31,521 bases of DNA. Source: a virus. The stretch lies in IMG/VR virus record IMGVR_UViG_3300046007_007581, positions 1 through 31,521 of that record. One strand, given 5' to 3'. Shown piece after piece: positions 15,138-23,734 of this stretch; positions within the stretch are counted from its first letter, which is position 1, and the number at the start of each line of letters is the position of its first letter. The position numbers and the translations under genes are program-made. The notes beneath the pieces are model-generated. The model worked only from the letters and a program-made list of their open reading frames with translations. It did not search any database and had not been told where the DNA came from.

Positions 15138-15944
15138 ATGAAAGAAATCTTAGACGTAACCGTAGTATTACCAATTAAATCATCATTACCGAGAGATTTT
15201 GATGAATATTTTGGAAGAGCAATTCAGTCCCTACAAAATCAAAAAACAGGGTTTAAAGAATTACTGATTGTAGCTTCTCAAGAAGAACAACTAAACAATT
15301 ACTTGAATGAGTTTGATTTTGGTGATTTACCCCACAGAATAATTAAATGGGATGGAGAGTCAAACTTTGCTAATCAAGTAAATTTTGGTATCGAAAACTC
15401 ATCATCAGAATGGATTACCGTATTTGAGTTTGATGACGAATATTCCGCAATTTGGTTTGATAATGTTAAAAAGTATGCAACATATTACCCTAGTGTTCAA
15501 TCGTTTATGCCTGTGGTTGTTGACGTTGATGAAAAGGGTGTATTTGCTGGTTTTACAAACGAAGCAGTTTTTGCGGCAAATTTCTCTCAAGAAATGGGAT
15601 TCCTCACCAACGATATTTTACAAGATTATCAAAACTTCCAATCAGCTGGTATGGTGTTTAAAAAATCAGTATTTGATGATTTTGGTGGTTTTAAATCGAG
15701 TATCAAACTAACTTTTGTTTACGAATTTTTACTAAGGTTGACATATAATTCAGTTGTTATGATGACTATTCCAAAATTTGGGTATAAACATACCAACATG
15801 AGAGAAGGTTCTATATTTTGGAATTATAAAAATGGAACAGACCGTATGGTAGACGATGAAGTTAAGTTTTGGGTTCAAACGGCTAAAAAGGAATATTTCT
15901 TCAAAGAAGATAGAACCATAAAGTATGACTCACCGTCTAATTAA
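15138..15944 (+). CDS. Glycosyltransferase, GT2-like (GT-A fold)
   Basis: The start is the ATG at 15138, 1 nt after the previous stop; the longer frame from 15093 lies in the end of that gene. The product has 268 residues. DVTVVLPIKSS begins the fold, AIQSLQNQKTGFKELLIVASQ is the nucleotide-binding part, and SSEWITVFEFDDEYS contains the acidic DxD-like metal site. ANFSQEMGFLTNDILQDYQNFQSAGMVFKKSVFDDFGGF is the usual acceptor-loop region. The enzyme would transfer a sugar from a nucleotide donor. Its stop overlaps the ATG of the sigma-factor gene by one base, linking the metabolic block to the late regulator. Confidence 0.82.
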   Translation: MKEILDVTVVLPIKSSLPRDFDEYFGRAIQSLQNQKTGFKELLIVASQEEQLNNYLNEFDFGDLPHRIIKWDGESNFANQVNFGIENSSSEWITVFEFDDEYSAIWFDNVKKYATYYPSVQSFMPVVVDVDEKGVFAGFTNEAVFAANFSQEMGFLTNDILQDYQNFQSAGMVFKKSVFDDFGGFKSSIKLTFVYEFLLRLTYNSVVMMTIPKFGYKHTNMREGSIFWNYKNGTDRMVDDEVKFWVQTAKKEYFFKEDRTIKYDSPSN

Positions 15945-16690
15945 TGTCTGAAACTGTAACAGGTCTAACCGAAGATGTTACATCCAAAAAAAGAGGAAGA
16001 AAGGCTGTTCAAACAAATTATTTTGATGTCAGGGAAGAGGATGCGGTAAGAGCTTTTTTATTAGCAGAAACCTTTGAAGAAAAAAATAAAATATACAATG
16101 AATATCTTAGGGGTCCTCTTGATAAGATGATTTCATCGATTATTAGGAGATACAAATTGTATCGAAAAGATATGGATTTCCGTGAAATTCATACAGATAC
16201 GCATTCTTTTTTGATGACAAAGGTTGATAAATTCAAACCTGATAAAAACAAAAAAGCATATTCATATTTTGGTACAATTTGTAAAAACTATTTGATGGGT
16301 CAAATAATCAAGGACCAAAAAGAAACTAATAGAAAAATTTCATATGAAGATATTTCTTCCTCGTTGGAAGAGAGACCTGATATGATGTATACTATTGATA
16401 ATGATGTTGTCGAATCTGATTTTGTAATATCCACTTATCTTGACGAATTAAGGGATTATGTTCAGAATGAAAACCTTTCTGATAGTGAAAAAAAATTAGG
16501 ATTTGCGTTGATTGATTTATTTGAAAATTACGAAACCATATTTTCAGGTACTGACAACAATAAGTTCAACAAAAATATTATTTTACTTTCATTAAGGGAA
16601 ATGACAAATCTAACAACAAAAGAAATTAGGAACTCGATGAAAAAGTTTAAAAAACTATACGGAGTGGTCCAAATGAAAGTTAAATATTAA
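15944..16690 (+). CDS. gp55: Late-transcription sigma factor, gp55-like
   Basis: The product has 248 residues. Residues about 55-135 follow sigma-70 region 2 in the style of phage late sigma factors: LDKMISSIIRRYKLYRKDMDFREI, then FLMTKVDKFKPDKNKKAYSYFGTICKNYLMGQIIKDQKE. A basic segment (SKKRGRK, 14-20) precedes it. The C-terminal helices (EMTNLTTKEIRNSMKKFKKLY) may act like a reduced region 4. T4 gp55 replaces sigma-70 on the host polymerase and recognises a single -10-type element, TATAAATA; it ends in a sliding-clamp-binding motif (LDFLY), which I do not see here (this protein ends VVQMKVKY). It is longer than T4 gp55 (185 residues). It sits directly upstream of a late-type gene and probably recognises the TATTTAT element. 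Confidence 0.8.
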   Translation: MSETVTGLTEDVTSKKRGRKAVQTNYFDVREEDAVRAFLLAETFEEKNKIYNEYLRGPLDKMISSIIRRYKLYRKDMDFREIHTDTHSFLMTKVDKFKPDKNKKAYSYFGTICKNYLMGQIIKDQKETNRKISYEDISSSLEERPDMMYTIDNDVVESDFVISTYLDELRDYVQNENLSDSEKKLGFALIDLFENYETIFSGTDNNKFNKNIILLSLREMTNLTTKEIRNSMKKFKKLYGVVQMKVKY

Positions 16691-16725
16691 CTTTTCATAT
16701 TTTTTTTAGATATTTCCTATAAAAG

Positions 16726-16732
16726 TATTTAT
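16726..16732 (+). promoter_or_regulatory. Putative late promoter (TATTTAT) for the tail/baseplate genes
   Basis: AAAGTATTTATAGG lies only 4 nt before the ATG at 16737. If it works like a -10 element, the transcript would start at or inside the start codon, giving a leaderless mRNA. It would drive 16737-20941. Confidence 0.5.
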
Positions 16733-16736
16733 AGGT

Positions 16737-17105
16737 ATGCCAAGACCACAGAAAAAAGAAATCACATTTACTAAGGATTCAATCCTATCGCTCATGCAAG
16801 AAATCTACAACGAACTTGTTGAGCAAAGAAACACTGCGATTAGAATTCAAAACAAAATGATTTCTATGATGAAGGAACCCGAAGACATGAAAGAAATCGG
16901 ACCTGTGTTGGAAAAACAACAAAAAATAATTAACGATTGTGTTGAAAAAAAATTAACACTTTCAAAACTCCAATCATCAATTTGGGAAAAAACAAACAGT
17001 CAACAAGAATCTTTCAGTTTAACTGATTTTGACGATGATACTTTCGCAAAATTAATTGAGAAGGATTCCGAAATAGACGATGATAAAGAAATTTATAAGT
17101 TGTAA
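16737..17105 (+). CDS. Unknown late protein, 122 aa, helical
   Basis: No family was recognised. The N-terminus is basic (MPRPQKKEITFTKDS). Residues 14-90 are predicted helical, with two coiled-coil-like stretches (LMQEIYNELVEQRNTAIRIQNKM and PVLEKQQKIINDCVEKKLTLSKL). The C-terminal 30 residues are acidic (FDDDTFAKLIEKDSEIDDD). Its stop overlaps the next gene's ATG by one base, so it is coupled to a large tail/baseplate-type protein and could be its chaperone or assembly partner. I considered a gp33-like late coactivator because of the position next to the sigma gene, but no clamp-binding end is visible. Confidence 0.72.
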   Translation: MPRPQKKEITFTKDSILSLMQEIYNELVEQRNTAIRIQNKMISMMKEPEDMKEIGPVLEKQQKIINDCVEKKLTLSKLQSSIWEKTNSQQESFSLTDFDDDTFAKLIEKDSEIDDDKEIYKL

Positions 17106-19228
17106 TGCCATTATTAAATTCAAACCCAACAGACTTAACGGCAGGATATAAAAATATATCTTCACAAATTTCCGCATTTCAAGCTTATACTGCGGTTTCA
17201 ACAGCATCAAATGATGTTGATAGAACTCAAGGTAATTCAGATGCTGAAAGTCAGCAAAATATTGCAACGGGTTTGAATCAAATCTCAGAAGCACAAAAAA
17301 GATTTCAACGAAATGTACCAACTTCATATGATGAATTATTAGGTTTAATTCAAAAAACTCAGGGAAAGGGAAGTGCAACTTCTAAAGAATTAAGAAAAAT
17401 TCTTTTACAAACCGCACTTAAAATGGAACCTTATGTTAATCAAATTGTTAAAGAACAAGCATTAAAATTATTGGGTTGTTCTCAAGAACAAACATATCAA
17501 GGGATAAGTCAACTTCAAATTAACCAAGTAGGAACACTATCCGAATTAGACGAACAATATGGAATTTATGTTAAAATTTCTGACATTGATTTTAATAAAA
17601 CTTTAACAATTAAACCAACTTCTTTAGTTGGTAGGGCTACGTATGATGCAAAATCTTTAAAACCTCTCAATTTTTATAAAAACTACAAAGGAAAACAACC
17701 CTTCCCAATGAATTATGAATTGTGGGAAAGGACTCAAAACGCAGATGAAACATATAAAGAGGAGTACGAAGTTTTCTATAATGGTGGAGGAACAAAACAA
17801 AGAATTTTTGACATATCTTACGTAAACCAAGATGGTATAGGAAATCAAGGAGATTTTTTTAGAGTCTTTTTACTTAACAGGGAAGGAGCACCAACTGGAA
17901 CTACAGTTAATAAACTTGCATACTCCGCACAAACTATTGGTAAATCGTTATCAGATTATTATCAATCAATTAAAATTTTTCAAGCAAAACAATTTGCAGG
18001 TACTCTCTTGAATTTATTAGTGGGTACTTTAAGTTCAGGATTATCTATTACACAAATTGAAAAACAAACAAAATTAGCACTTATTATTAGTAGAGTTTTG
18101 GGAAGGTGTGAGGCCGGTCCAAGTGAAATAGATGTTAGTGGTGTTGCTAAAGTTTCCGAAGTTGATGTTGATGATAACGCATTTTTCGAATTTGACCAAA
18201 TTGATTTAAAAAACATTGATACAATCACAAATAATTTTAAACAAAATGTTATAGAATATGAAGAATGTGATAACATAAAATTTCCTGTAGATAACAATTC
18301 GTTATTAACTCAATTAGGTGATTTAGACGGTATTGAGGATTTGGCAATTGAAGAACAAGTATCCGCCGTTGAAGGTATTTTAGATTCGATACCCAATTCA
18401 CTTAATCAAACAACTCAAAGTATTGGTTTTACAAATCCTTTCAATCAGGATGTTTTAAAAAAAATACCAGAAGCATTGGCATATACTATTTTAAACCCTA
18501 AAGTATTACTACCCATTTTTACTTTTAAACAAGTTCTTGAAAACCAAGTTTTAGGATTTACAAATCAACTAATTGTAAGTGGTAATACTGTAATCAATGT
18601 TGTTAACGGTTTAGTACAATCGGCAAATACAATAAATCAATTAGCAAATCCCGTAATTGACGATGGTGTTGATTTTGCCAAAAAATTAAGACAATTCATA
18701 TTTGGTGTGGTTGGAGCAATTGCCGAAAAATTTCTTGAGGTTTTGTTTCAAGTTTTAAAGAAAAATCTTTTGAATTTGATTAGAGTTATTTTAGGTGATA
18801 TTGCTAAAACAACTAAAGACGTAAGAATTAAAAAAATCCAAGCTCTTTTGGATGCAGGTGAATTTTTAGTAACAACATTTGTTGCAATTACAAATTATCG
18901 AGAGTGTAAAAGTTTGATAGCTCAAATTCAAAAAATACTAAAATTAATATCAAGACAATTACCAAACACAACCCCACTTTCAAAATCTTTAGTTGGTTTG
19001 GCAGATTATTTACCAGGAGTTTCACCTGAAAGAGCAACTATTAACGCAATTGAAATTGCCCAAAAATTCGGATTACCTACAGGGGCACTTGCAGATGGTC
19101 AACCAAATAAGATGATTTTTTATCAATTAGCAACACAAAAGGGATTAAAATTTGAAGATGCCGCTAACGGGGTTGTTGATATAGGGATAAATCCTATTAC
19201 ATTATTACCAGTGGGTAAAAATAGATAA
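17105..19228 (+). CDS. Large tail/baseplate-type structural protein, 707 aa
   Basis: No named family was recognised. Residues 1-120 are helical and Gln/Ser/Thr-rich. Residues 140-290 are mixed beta (YGIYVKISDIDFNKTLTIKPTSLVGRATYD). Residues 440-620 are hydrophobic helical (FTFKQVLENQVLGFTNQLIVSGNTV, then FIFGVVGAIAEKFLEVLFQVL), perhaps buried helices in an assembly or a membrane-contacting part. The C-terminus has ATINAIEIAQKFGLPTGALADG. Size, late-type expression and position before an OB-fold baseplate protein point to the baseplate or hub, as inference. It is followed after 1 nt by a 68-residue gene. Confidence 0.65.
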   Translation: MPLLNSNPTDLTAGYKNISSQISAFQAYTAVSTASNDVDRTQGNSDAESQQNIATGLNQISEAQKRFQRNVPTSYDELLGLIQKTQGKGSATSKELRKILLQTALKMEPYVNQIVKEQALKLLGCSQEQTYQGISQLQINQVGTLSELDEQYGIYVKISDIDFNKTLTIKPTSLVGRATYDAKSLKPLNFYKNYKGKQPFPMNYELWERTQNADETYKEEYEVFYNGGGTKQRIFDISYVNQDGIGNQGDFFRVFLLNREGAPTGTTVNKLAYSAQTIGKSLSDYYQSIKIFQAKQFAGTLLNLLVGTLSSGLSITQIEKQTKLALIISRVLGRCEAGPSEIDVSGVAKVSEVDVDDNAFFEFDQIDLKNIDTITNNFKQNVIEYEECDNIKFPVDNNSLLTQLGDLDGIEDLAIEEQVSAVEGILDSIPNSLNQTTQSIGFTNPFNQDVLKKIPEALAYTILNPKVLLPIFTFKQVLENQVLGFTNQLIVSGNTVINVVNGLVQSANTINQLANPVIDDGVDFAKKLRQFIFGVVGAIAEKFLEVLFQVLKKNLLNLIRVILGDIAKTTKDVRIKKIQALLDAGEFLVTTFVAITNYRECKSLIAQIQKILKLISRQLPNTTPLSKSLVGLADYLPGVSPERATINAIEIAQKFGLPTGALADGQPNKMIFYQLATQKGLKFEDAANGVVDIGINPITLLPVGKNR

Positions 19229-19229
19229 C

Positions 19230-19436
19230 ATGACACAAGAACAATTTAAAGTAATCAATGAAACGGTAAAGGAATGTAAAAATTTACCCAATACAAAGTT
19301 AGAGGAAACTATGGATGAACTTCATACAGAGTTTGAAACAACCAAAAACACTATTTTAGGTATGAGTTTTTATTTGGATAAATTAGAGGAATTGTACAAT
19401 ACACTTCTTAAAGAATACAAAGAAAGAAATAACTAA
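19230..19436 (+). CDS. Small helical protein, 68 aa
   Basis: The product is almost entirely helical and charged, with heptad-like spacing (LEETMDELHTEFETTKNTI and YLDKLEELYNTLLKEYKER), so a coiled coil is likely. It sits between two large tail/baseplate genes: the upstream gap is 1 nt and its stop shares one base with the downstream ATG. Such small coupled genes are often assembly chaperones, but no family was recognised. Confidence 0.72.
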   Translation: MTQEQFKVINETVKECKNLPNTKLEETMDELHTEFETTKNTILGMSFYLDKLEELYNTLLKEYKERNN

Positions 19437-20941
19437 TGGCAAGAATTTGGTATTATGCAAAAGTTATAGACAACCAAGACCCATTAAATCTTGGTAGAAT
19501 TAGGGCTGAAATTTTAACCGATGATACCAGTGCTATTAGAAAATCTGATGTCTTTAACCCAATCAAGGATAAGTGGACTGAAAATGACCCATTCACATTT
19601 AATTCATTATTACCAATAAATTTATTTACAGTACCACTTAAAGATGAATTGGTACAAATTTATTACCACGATAATGAAACCGCAATTTTCTTAAACGCCT
19701 ACTACATTCAGGGACCAATTAATAGAATTCAAAATATTGGATTTGAAAACTTTAATCAGTCGGGAAAATACACGGATATCAAAGGTATCCAAGTTTTGGG
19801 TGCTAAGAATCTTAGAAACAATGATGGAACATACAAAGATGTCGACCCAGATGGTGTTTTCCCTAATCCTGGTGACGTTGCACAGATTGGTAGAGGGTCT
19901 ACCGATGTAATACAAACAAATGACACCCTGTTAGTCCGTGCGGGTAAATATAAAGGTAAATTAACAGGCGATTCAAATCCCGTTGGTAACCCTAACCGAG
20001 CGTTTCTACAATTGTCTAAGTTCCAAATAAAAACATCTTTGGGGAAACCCCAATTGTTTATAGATGCTAAAGTAAAAAACATCCAAGTAAAATATTTGGT
20101 TGAATGGGATATTACTAACCCCGAAAACCAATTTACAACAGAACAAGTTTATAGTGGGGCAATCAGACTATACAGGTTATTACCAAATGACAATACTCAG
20201 TCAAAAAATTTGAGAGTAGATTCAAATATTGAACAATATAAGTTGATTATGAATCAACAAGATTTTTCAAATCTAAATCTTAATGAAGTAATAAATTTAT
20301 TTAACTCTTACATTCAAACTTGTAATTCAAAAACAAAGTGGATTAATGGTGATGTTTTATTCAGTATAATTGAAGATAGATATCCGATATATTTTAGACC
20401 AACAAATAGAGTTTATAATTTGATGCTGAATTCTTCTGACATTACAACAAAACAAAACATAAGCCAAGTTTACACTCAAATTAAATTAAATCCAAATGAC
20501 AAACAAAGTGGATATGGATTAATTTATGCTTTAGATAAGGTTGGGGAACCTGTTAATGTTTCTTTCAAGGGTGTAACCCCAACTGAAACAATTGAATTAC
20601 CTGAGACCCACGCAGCTCTCGCAGGTCAATACGTTTACCTACTATCACAATATTCACAAATTCCGGGAAAACAAAAAGTTAATTTTCAAAACAATTTGTA
20701 TGGTATTAGTGAGTCTCAATTTAACACTCAGATACAACCTAATACATCAAGTACTGTTAGAGGTGAGGAGTTGTTAGAATTGTTAAATATTATCGTAAGG
20801 TTCATGATTACACACGAACACGGATATCCTGGTGAACCACCTGTAAGTGTTACACAAGACGGTTCAACAGTTCAAGGAGTTCTTCAAGAATTAAATAATG
20901 CCTACGAAAAAGTATTAAATCGATATATTCGCTTGAATTGA
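19436..20941 (+). CDS. Baseplate hub/spike protein with gp5-like OB-fold N-terminus
   Basis: The product has 501 residues. Its N-terminus (RIWYYAKVIDNQDPLNLGRIRAEI, then LLPINLFTVPLKDELVQIYYHD) matches the OB-fold opening of T4 gp5/VgrG-type baseplate proteins (V-x-x-N/D-x-DP-x-x-LGR-x-(R/K)). The middle includes DTLLVRAGKYKG and beta-rich segments resembling a structural core; a small helical part (EQYKLIMNQQDFSNLNLNEVINLFNSYI) follows. The C-terminus contains FMITHEHGYPGEPP and a helix. The lysozyme domain of T4 gp5 is not present. The likely role is at the baseplate centre, above the membrane-piercing tip. It precedes a gene with its own late-type promoter. Confidence 0.72.
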   Translation: MARIWYYAKVIDNQDPLNLGRIRAEILTDDTSAIRKSDVFNPIKDKWTENDPFTFNSLLPINLFTVPLKDELVQIYYHDNETAIFLNAYYIQGPINRIQNIGFENFNQSGKYTDIKGIQVLGAKNLRNNDGTYKDVDPDGVFPNPGDVAQIGRGSTDVIQTNDTLLVRAGKYKGKLTGDSNPVGNPNRAFLQLSKFQIKTSLGKPQLFIDAKVKNIQVKYLVEWDITNPENQFTTEQVYSGAIRLYRLLPNDNTQSKNLRVDSNIEQYKLIMNQQDFSNLNLNEVINLFNSYIQTCNSKTKWINGDVLFSIIEDRYPIYFRPTNRVYNLMLNSSDITTKQNISQVYTQIKLNPNDKQSGYGLIYALDKVGEPVNVSFKGVTPTETIELPETHAALAGQYVYLLSQYSQIPGKQKVNFQNNLYGISESQFNTQIQPNTSSTVRGEELLELLNIIVRFMITHEHGYPGEPPVSVTQDGSTVQGVLQELNNAYEKVLNRYIRLN

Positions 20942-20948
20942 TATTTAT
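20942..20948 (+). promoter_or_regulatory. Putative late promoter (TATTTAT) for the 20964 gene
   Basis: GATATTTATTATTAAAAG follows the previous stop directly and lies 15 nt before the ATG at 20964. The 15-nt spacing is shared with the elements at 24468-24474 and 29139-29145. Confidence 0.6.
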
Positions 20949-20963
20949 TATTAAAAGATATTA

Positions 20964-22478
20964 ATGTCAATTTTAAGGTCATATTTCAAAAGGAATAATA
21001 CACTAATTTCCAATCTTTACACCAACACAGCAAGAAATCCTGTGATTGAATTAAACTTCGGTGCATCTGATTTGATTGTACCAAATTTCGGATTCACGAG
21101 ATTTATCTTCGATTTAGATTTAGACTACCTCCAAGAACAAATTGCCTCAGGTGTTATTTCCACGGGTTGTACCTCGGCTATGACACACACACTTCAAATG
21201 ACTAATACATCATCATTTGAGTTAGACTTGATTAATACCAACATGTCTAATGGAAGAAAAAGAGCAACATCATTTGATTTAATCTTATTTAGGATACCAA
21301 AATTCTCGGGTTCAACAGGAAACCCCCAAAATTGGGACGAGGGTGTTGGTTATGATTACAACTTGTATGGTACTACAAAAAATGGTGTCTCAGGTTCTAT
21401 GACATCTATTGAACAGTATAATGATGCCATGTACTCCAACAGACCATCAAACTGGTATCAAACAACAACAGTAACTAATTGGTCTCAACCAGGGATATAC
21501 AACAACACAAACTCTCTAACAGGGTTGACAGGTTTAAATTACTCAGCAATCACCATTGTTGATACACAACATTTTGAGTTAGGTAATGAGGATGTCAATT
21601 TTGATATGACCGATGAAATCAATTCAATTTTAGATGGTTCATTAACAGGTGTTACAGGATGGGGTATTGCCTATAAACCTGATATTGAAAGAATAACAGG
21701 TCTTACAGAATCGTATTCGGTTGCGTTTTTTGGTAAGTATACACAGACATTCTATCAACCATTCCTACAAACAACATTTGACGATATAATTAAAGACAAT
21801 CGTAATCTGTTTTTGAAGAATCAAACAAACAAATTATATTTGTATGTTTATCAAAACGGTGATTTTGTCAACTTAGACAATTTACCAACTGTTAATATTG
21901 AAGAGTCTGACGGTAGTTTAGTGCCAGGTGCAACGGGATTAACAACTTGTTTGGTGACAAAAGGTGTTTATGAGGTAACCGTACCAAATGTATTTACAAC
22001 ACAACCCACTCCGTGTGTATTCTATGATGTTTGGAGTGATTTATCAATCAATGGTCAATCTATACCTAATATAACAAACCAATTCATTCTACAACCTTTC
22101 AGTAATGGAATCAATATAGGGACACAATCAAGAGAGCCAGAAAAATTTGGATACGACTTTTACGGAATTCTTCAGAACGAAAAGATACTTAACACCGAAA
22201 TCAGAAAAGTTGGTGTTGTCGTAAAACAACAATGGAGTTCAAACATACAAGTTCCTAATATCGACATCTATTATAGAATATATGTAAGAGAAGGAACGAC
22301 AGAAGTCCAAGTTCAGGATTGGACTCCTGTAAATCGTACCCCAAATGAGTATTATTTCATGTTTGACATGAGAGACAAAATACCTAACGAATATTTTGTT
22401 GATATAAAAGTGAATACAAGTGGTGAGAAAGATATTTATAAAGACACACTACAATTCCAAATAGTGAATAAGAAATGA
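20964..22478 (+). CDS. Virion structural protein of unknown type, 504 aa
   Basis: No family was recognised. The protein is Asn/Thr/Gly-rich and probably mostly beta. It begins SYFKRNNTLISNLYTNTARNPVIELNFGASD, a pattern like the attachment end of tail or fibre proteins. Residues 60-260 include TGLTGLNYSAITIVDTQHFELGNEDVNFDMT; residues 290-360 include KLYLYVYQNGDFV, resembling Ig-like or jelly-roll strands. The C-terminus is also beta (VPNIDIYYRIYVREGTTEVQVQDWTPV). The late-type promoter and neighbours support a tail or baseplate component. It overlaps the next gene's start by 4 nt. Confidence 0.68.
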   Translation: MSILRSYFKRNNTLISNLYTNTARNPVIELNFGASDLIVPNFGFTRFIFDLDLDYLQEQIASGVISTGCTSAMTHTLQMTNTSSFELDLINTNMSNGRKRATSFDLILFRIPKFSGSTGNPQNWDEGVGYDYNLYGTTKNGVSGSMTSIEQYNDAMYSNRPSNWYQTTTVTNWSQPGIYNNTNSLTGLTGLNYSAITIVDTQHFELGNEDVNFDMTDEINSILDGSLTGVTGWGIAYKPDIERITGLTESYSVAFFGKYTQTFYQPFLQTTFDDIIKDNRNLFLKNQTNKLYLYVYQNGDFVNLDNLPTVNIEESDGSLVPGATGLTTCLVTKGVYEVTVPNVFTTQPTPCVFYDVWSDLSINGQSIPNITNQFILQPFSNGINIGTQSREPEKFGYDFYGILQNEKILNTEIRKVGVVVKQQWSSNIQVPNIDIYYRIYVREGTTEVQVQDWTPVNRTPNEYYFMFDMRDKIPNEYFVDIKVNTSGEKDIYKDTLQFQIVNKK

Positions 22479-22945
22479 AAAGAGTCGTAAAATTATCAGA
22501 AAGTGATTTAACCCAAATCATCAAAAGAGTTTTGAATGAAGGGGGGGATATGGAAACTAACAGATATATGTTTTTTTCCAATTTAGAACAAATTAAACGT
22601 CAATGTGAAATTCTCTTAGACATGAATGTTGACGAAATCACACAAATTCTTGATAATGGACACGATTGGGCGGATGACCATATTAGCGAGGCTAAGAACA
22701 ATATGGACCAAGTTTTTGATTTCTTAATGAATGAGACTCAACACGAGGGATATGAAGATGATGACATGATGACCGAAGGTAGAAAAAAAACAGGAACAAA
22801 ATTGTGTGCTCGTGGTAAATCTGCAGCAAAATCAAAATTTGATGTATACCCATCAGCATACGCTAATGGATATGCTGTTCAAGTGTGTAAAGGTAAACAA
22901 CCTGGCTTAGACGGAAAAAAACGTTGTTCTGGGGCATACTGTTGA
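22475..22945 (+). CDS. Small Cys-containing protein with a possible head-targeting N-terminus
   Basis: The product has 156 residues. The N-terminus is an amphipathic helix, MKRVVKLSESDLTQIIKRVL, ending N-E-Gly-Gly (L-N-E at 20-22), matching the (L/I)xE prohead-protease pattern. Residues 30-95 are acidic and helical. The basic C-terminal part (102-156) includes KLCARGKSAAKSKFDVYPSA followed by YANGYAVQVCKGK and ends CSGAYC, with Cys at 111, 138, 151 and 156; similar short basic modules occur in structural proteins of T4-like cyanophages, from memory. A role inside the head or on the virion is plausible. It overlaps the preceding gene by 4 nt. A run of seven G (22541-22547) sits at the proposed cleavage site. 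Confidence 0.68.
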   Translation: MKRVVKLSESDLTQIIKRVLNEGGDMETNRYMFFSNLEQIKRQCEILLDMNVDEITQILDNGHDWADDHISEAKNNMDQVFDFLMNETQHEGYEDDDMMTEGRKKTGTKLCARGKSAAKSKFDVYPSAYANGYAVQVCKGKQPGLDGKKRCSGAYC

Positions 22946-22973
22946 TTTAATACAAAACTTTTTATTATATTTG
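22942..22973 (+). promoter_or_regulatory. Bacteroidota-type host sigma promoter
   Basis: TTG at 22942-22944 and TATATTTG at 22966-22973, 21 nt apart, fit the Bacteroidota consensus TTTG-N19-21-TAnnTTTG well. It would start transcription near 22980, just before the ATG at 22992. It is the best host-type promoter seen in the window and suggests early or constitutive expression of the next two genes. Confidence 0.6.
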
Positions 22974-22991
22974 TAGTCAAGTTCATCAATT

Positions 22992-23396
22992 ATGAAACGA
23001 CAACTACACACTCTCAGAAGACTTATTCAAAAATGGTCAATATCTGCTATTAGACTTGTACAAGTACCCGAAAAAAAATCGGAATACGAAAGAGACGCTG
23101 TTAATATCTGCAAGAAATTAATAAAACTATCCGATTCAGTTTTGTTATTAACACCAATTAGTGGTAAAAGGTACATAACTCACGAAACTCAACAAATATC
23201 AATTATTTTATCCGCAAGTTCAATTCAAATCATCAATCACACCTATTCATATACGGTATTTCTTGGTGATAAAGAATGGCAAAAATTGATTGACTTCTTC
23301 AATGAAGAGGTTGAGGATAGACGAAAAGTTTTGGAAGACGAAATAACTTCAAATATTAAACATTCACTACAAAACATTTTAGTTAATATAAAATGA
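22992..23396 (+). CDS. Unknown protein, 134 aa, from a host-type promoter
   Basis: No family was recognised. The N-terminus is basic and helical (MKRQLHTLRRLIQKWSISAIRL). The centre is beta-rich (SVLLLTPISGKRYITHETQQ followed by ISIILSASSIQIINHTYSYT), and the C-terminus is a charged helix (KLIDFFNEEVEDRRKVLEDEI). It may be a small regulator or nucleic-acid-binding protein, but this is only a guess from shape. The next gene begins within its stop (ATGA at 23393), so the two form a unit driven by the host-type promoter rather than the late motif. Confidence 0.7.
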   Translation: MKRQLHTLRRLIQKWSISAIRLVQVPEKKSEYERDAVNICKKLIKLSDSVLLLTPISGKRYITHETQQISIILSASSIQIINHTYSYTVFLGDKEWQKLIDFFNEEVEDRRKVLEDEITSNIKHSLQNILVNIK

Positions 23397-23734
23397 AAAA
23401 CAATGCGTTCAAACATACTCTTTGGATTGGAGTATTCATTATTACAATGTCTTCATTATTAACAATATTAATTGGTATTAATGTTTACGGTTTCTTGGAG
23501 GATAAAATATCACTAAGTAAAAATACACTAAAAACCGAAAAAGATTATGAAGTTGATGACGATACACAAAAAATTATTTACGTCCAAGTACCAATTAAAG
23601 AGGTAGTTAAGGAAGAAACTAAATTAGTTAAAAAAGTTGAACCTATAACTAAGTTAGACTCCCAGCCAATTGAAAAACCTATTAAGGATACTACAATAGT
23701 TAAAGATTCTACATCTTTGTTAAATGCTCATTAA
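23393..23734 (+). CDS. Small inner-membrane protein, single transmembrane helix
   Basis: The product has 113 residues. A strong hydrophobic segment at about 9-34 (LWIGVFIITMSSLLTILIGI) with a basic N-terminus indicates a membrane anchor or uncleaved signal. The rest is hydrophilic and Lys/Glu/Pro-rich (VQVPIKEVVKEETKLVKKVEPITK), probably extended and outside the membrane. The layout is like an inner-membrane spanin or a host-envelope-modifying protein, but no specific family was recognised. Its 3' end overlaps the convergent gene at 23709 by 26 nt. Confidence 0.68.
   Translation: MKNNAFKHTLWIGVFIITMSSLLTILIGINVYGFLEDKISLSKNTLKTEKDYEVDDDTQKIIYVQVPIKEVVKEETKLVKKVEPITKLDSQPIEKPIKDTTIVKDSTSLLNAH

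Noticed and set aside
16737-17105. gp33-like late-transcription coactivator
   Set aside because: Position beside the sigma gene is suggestive, but there is no C-terminal clamp-binding motif and no visible similarity to gp33.
22541-22547. G7 run as a programmed frameshift site
   Set aside because: Both alternative frames reach stops within about 15 codons and no longer product results; the in-frame protein is complete.
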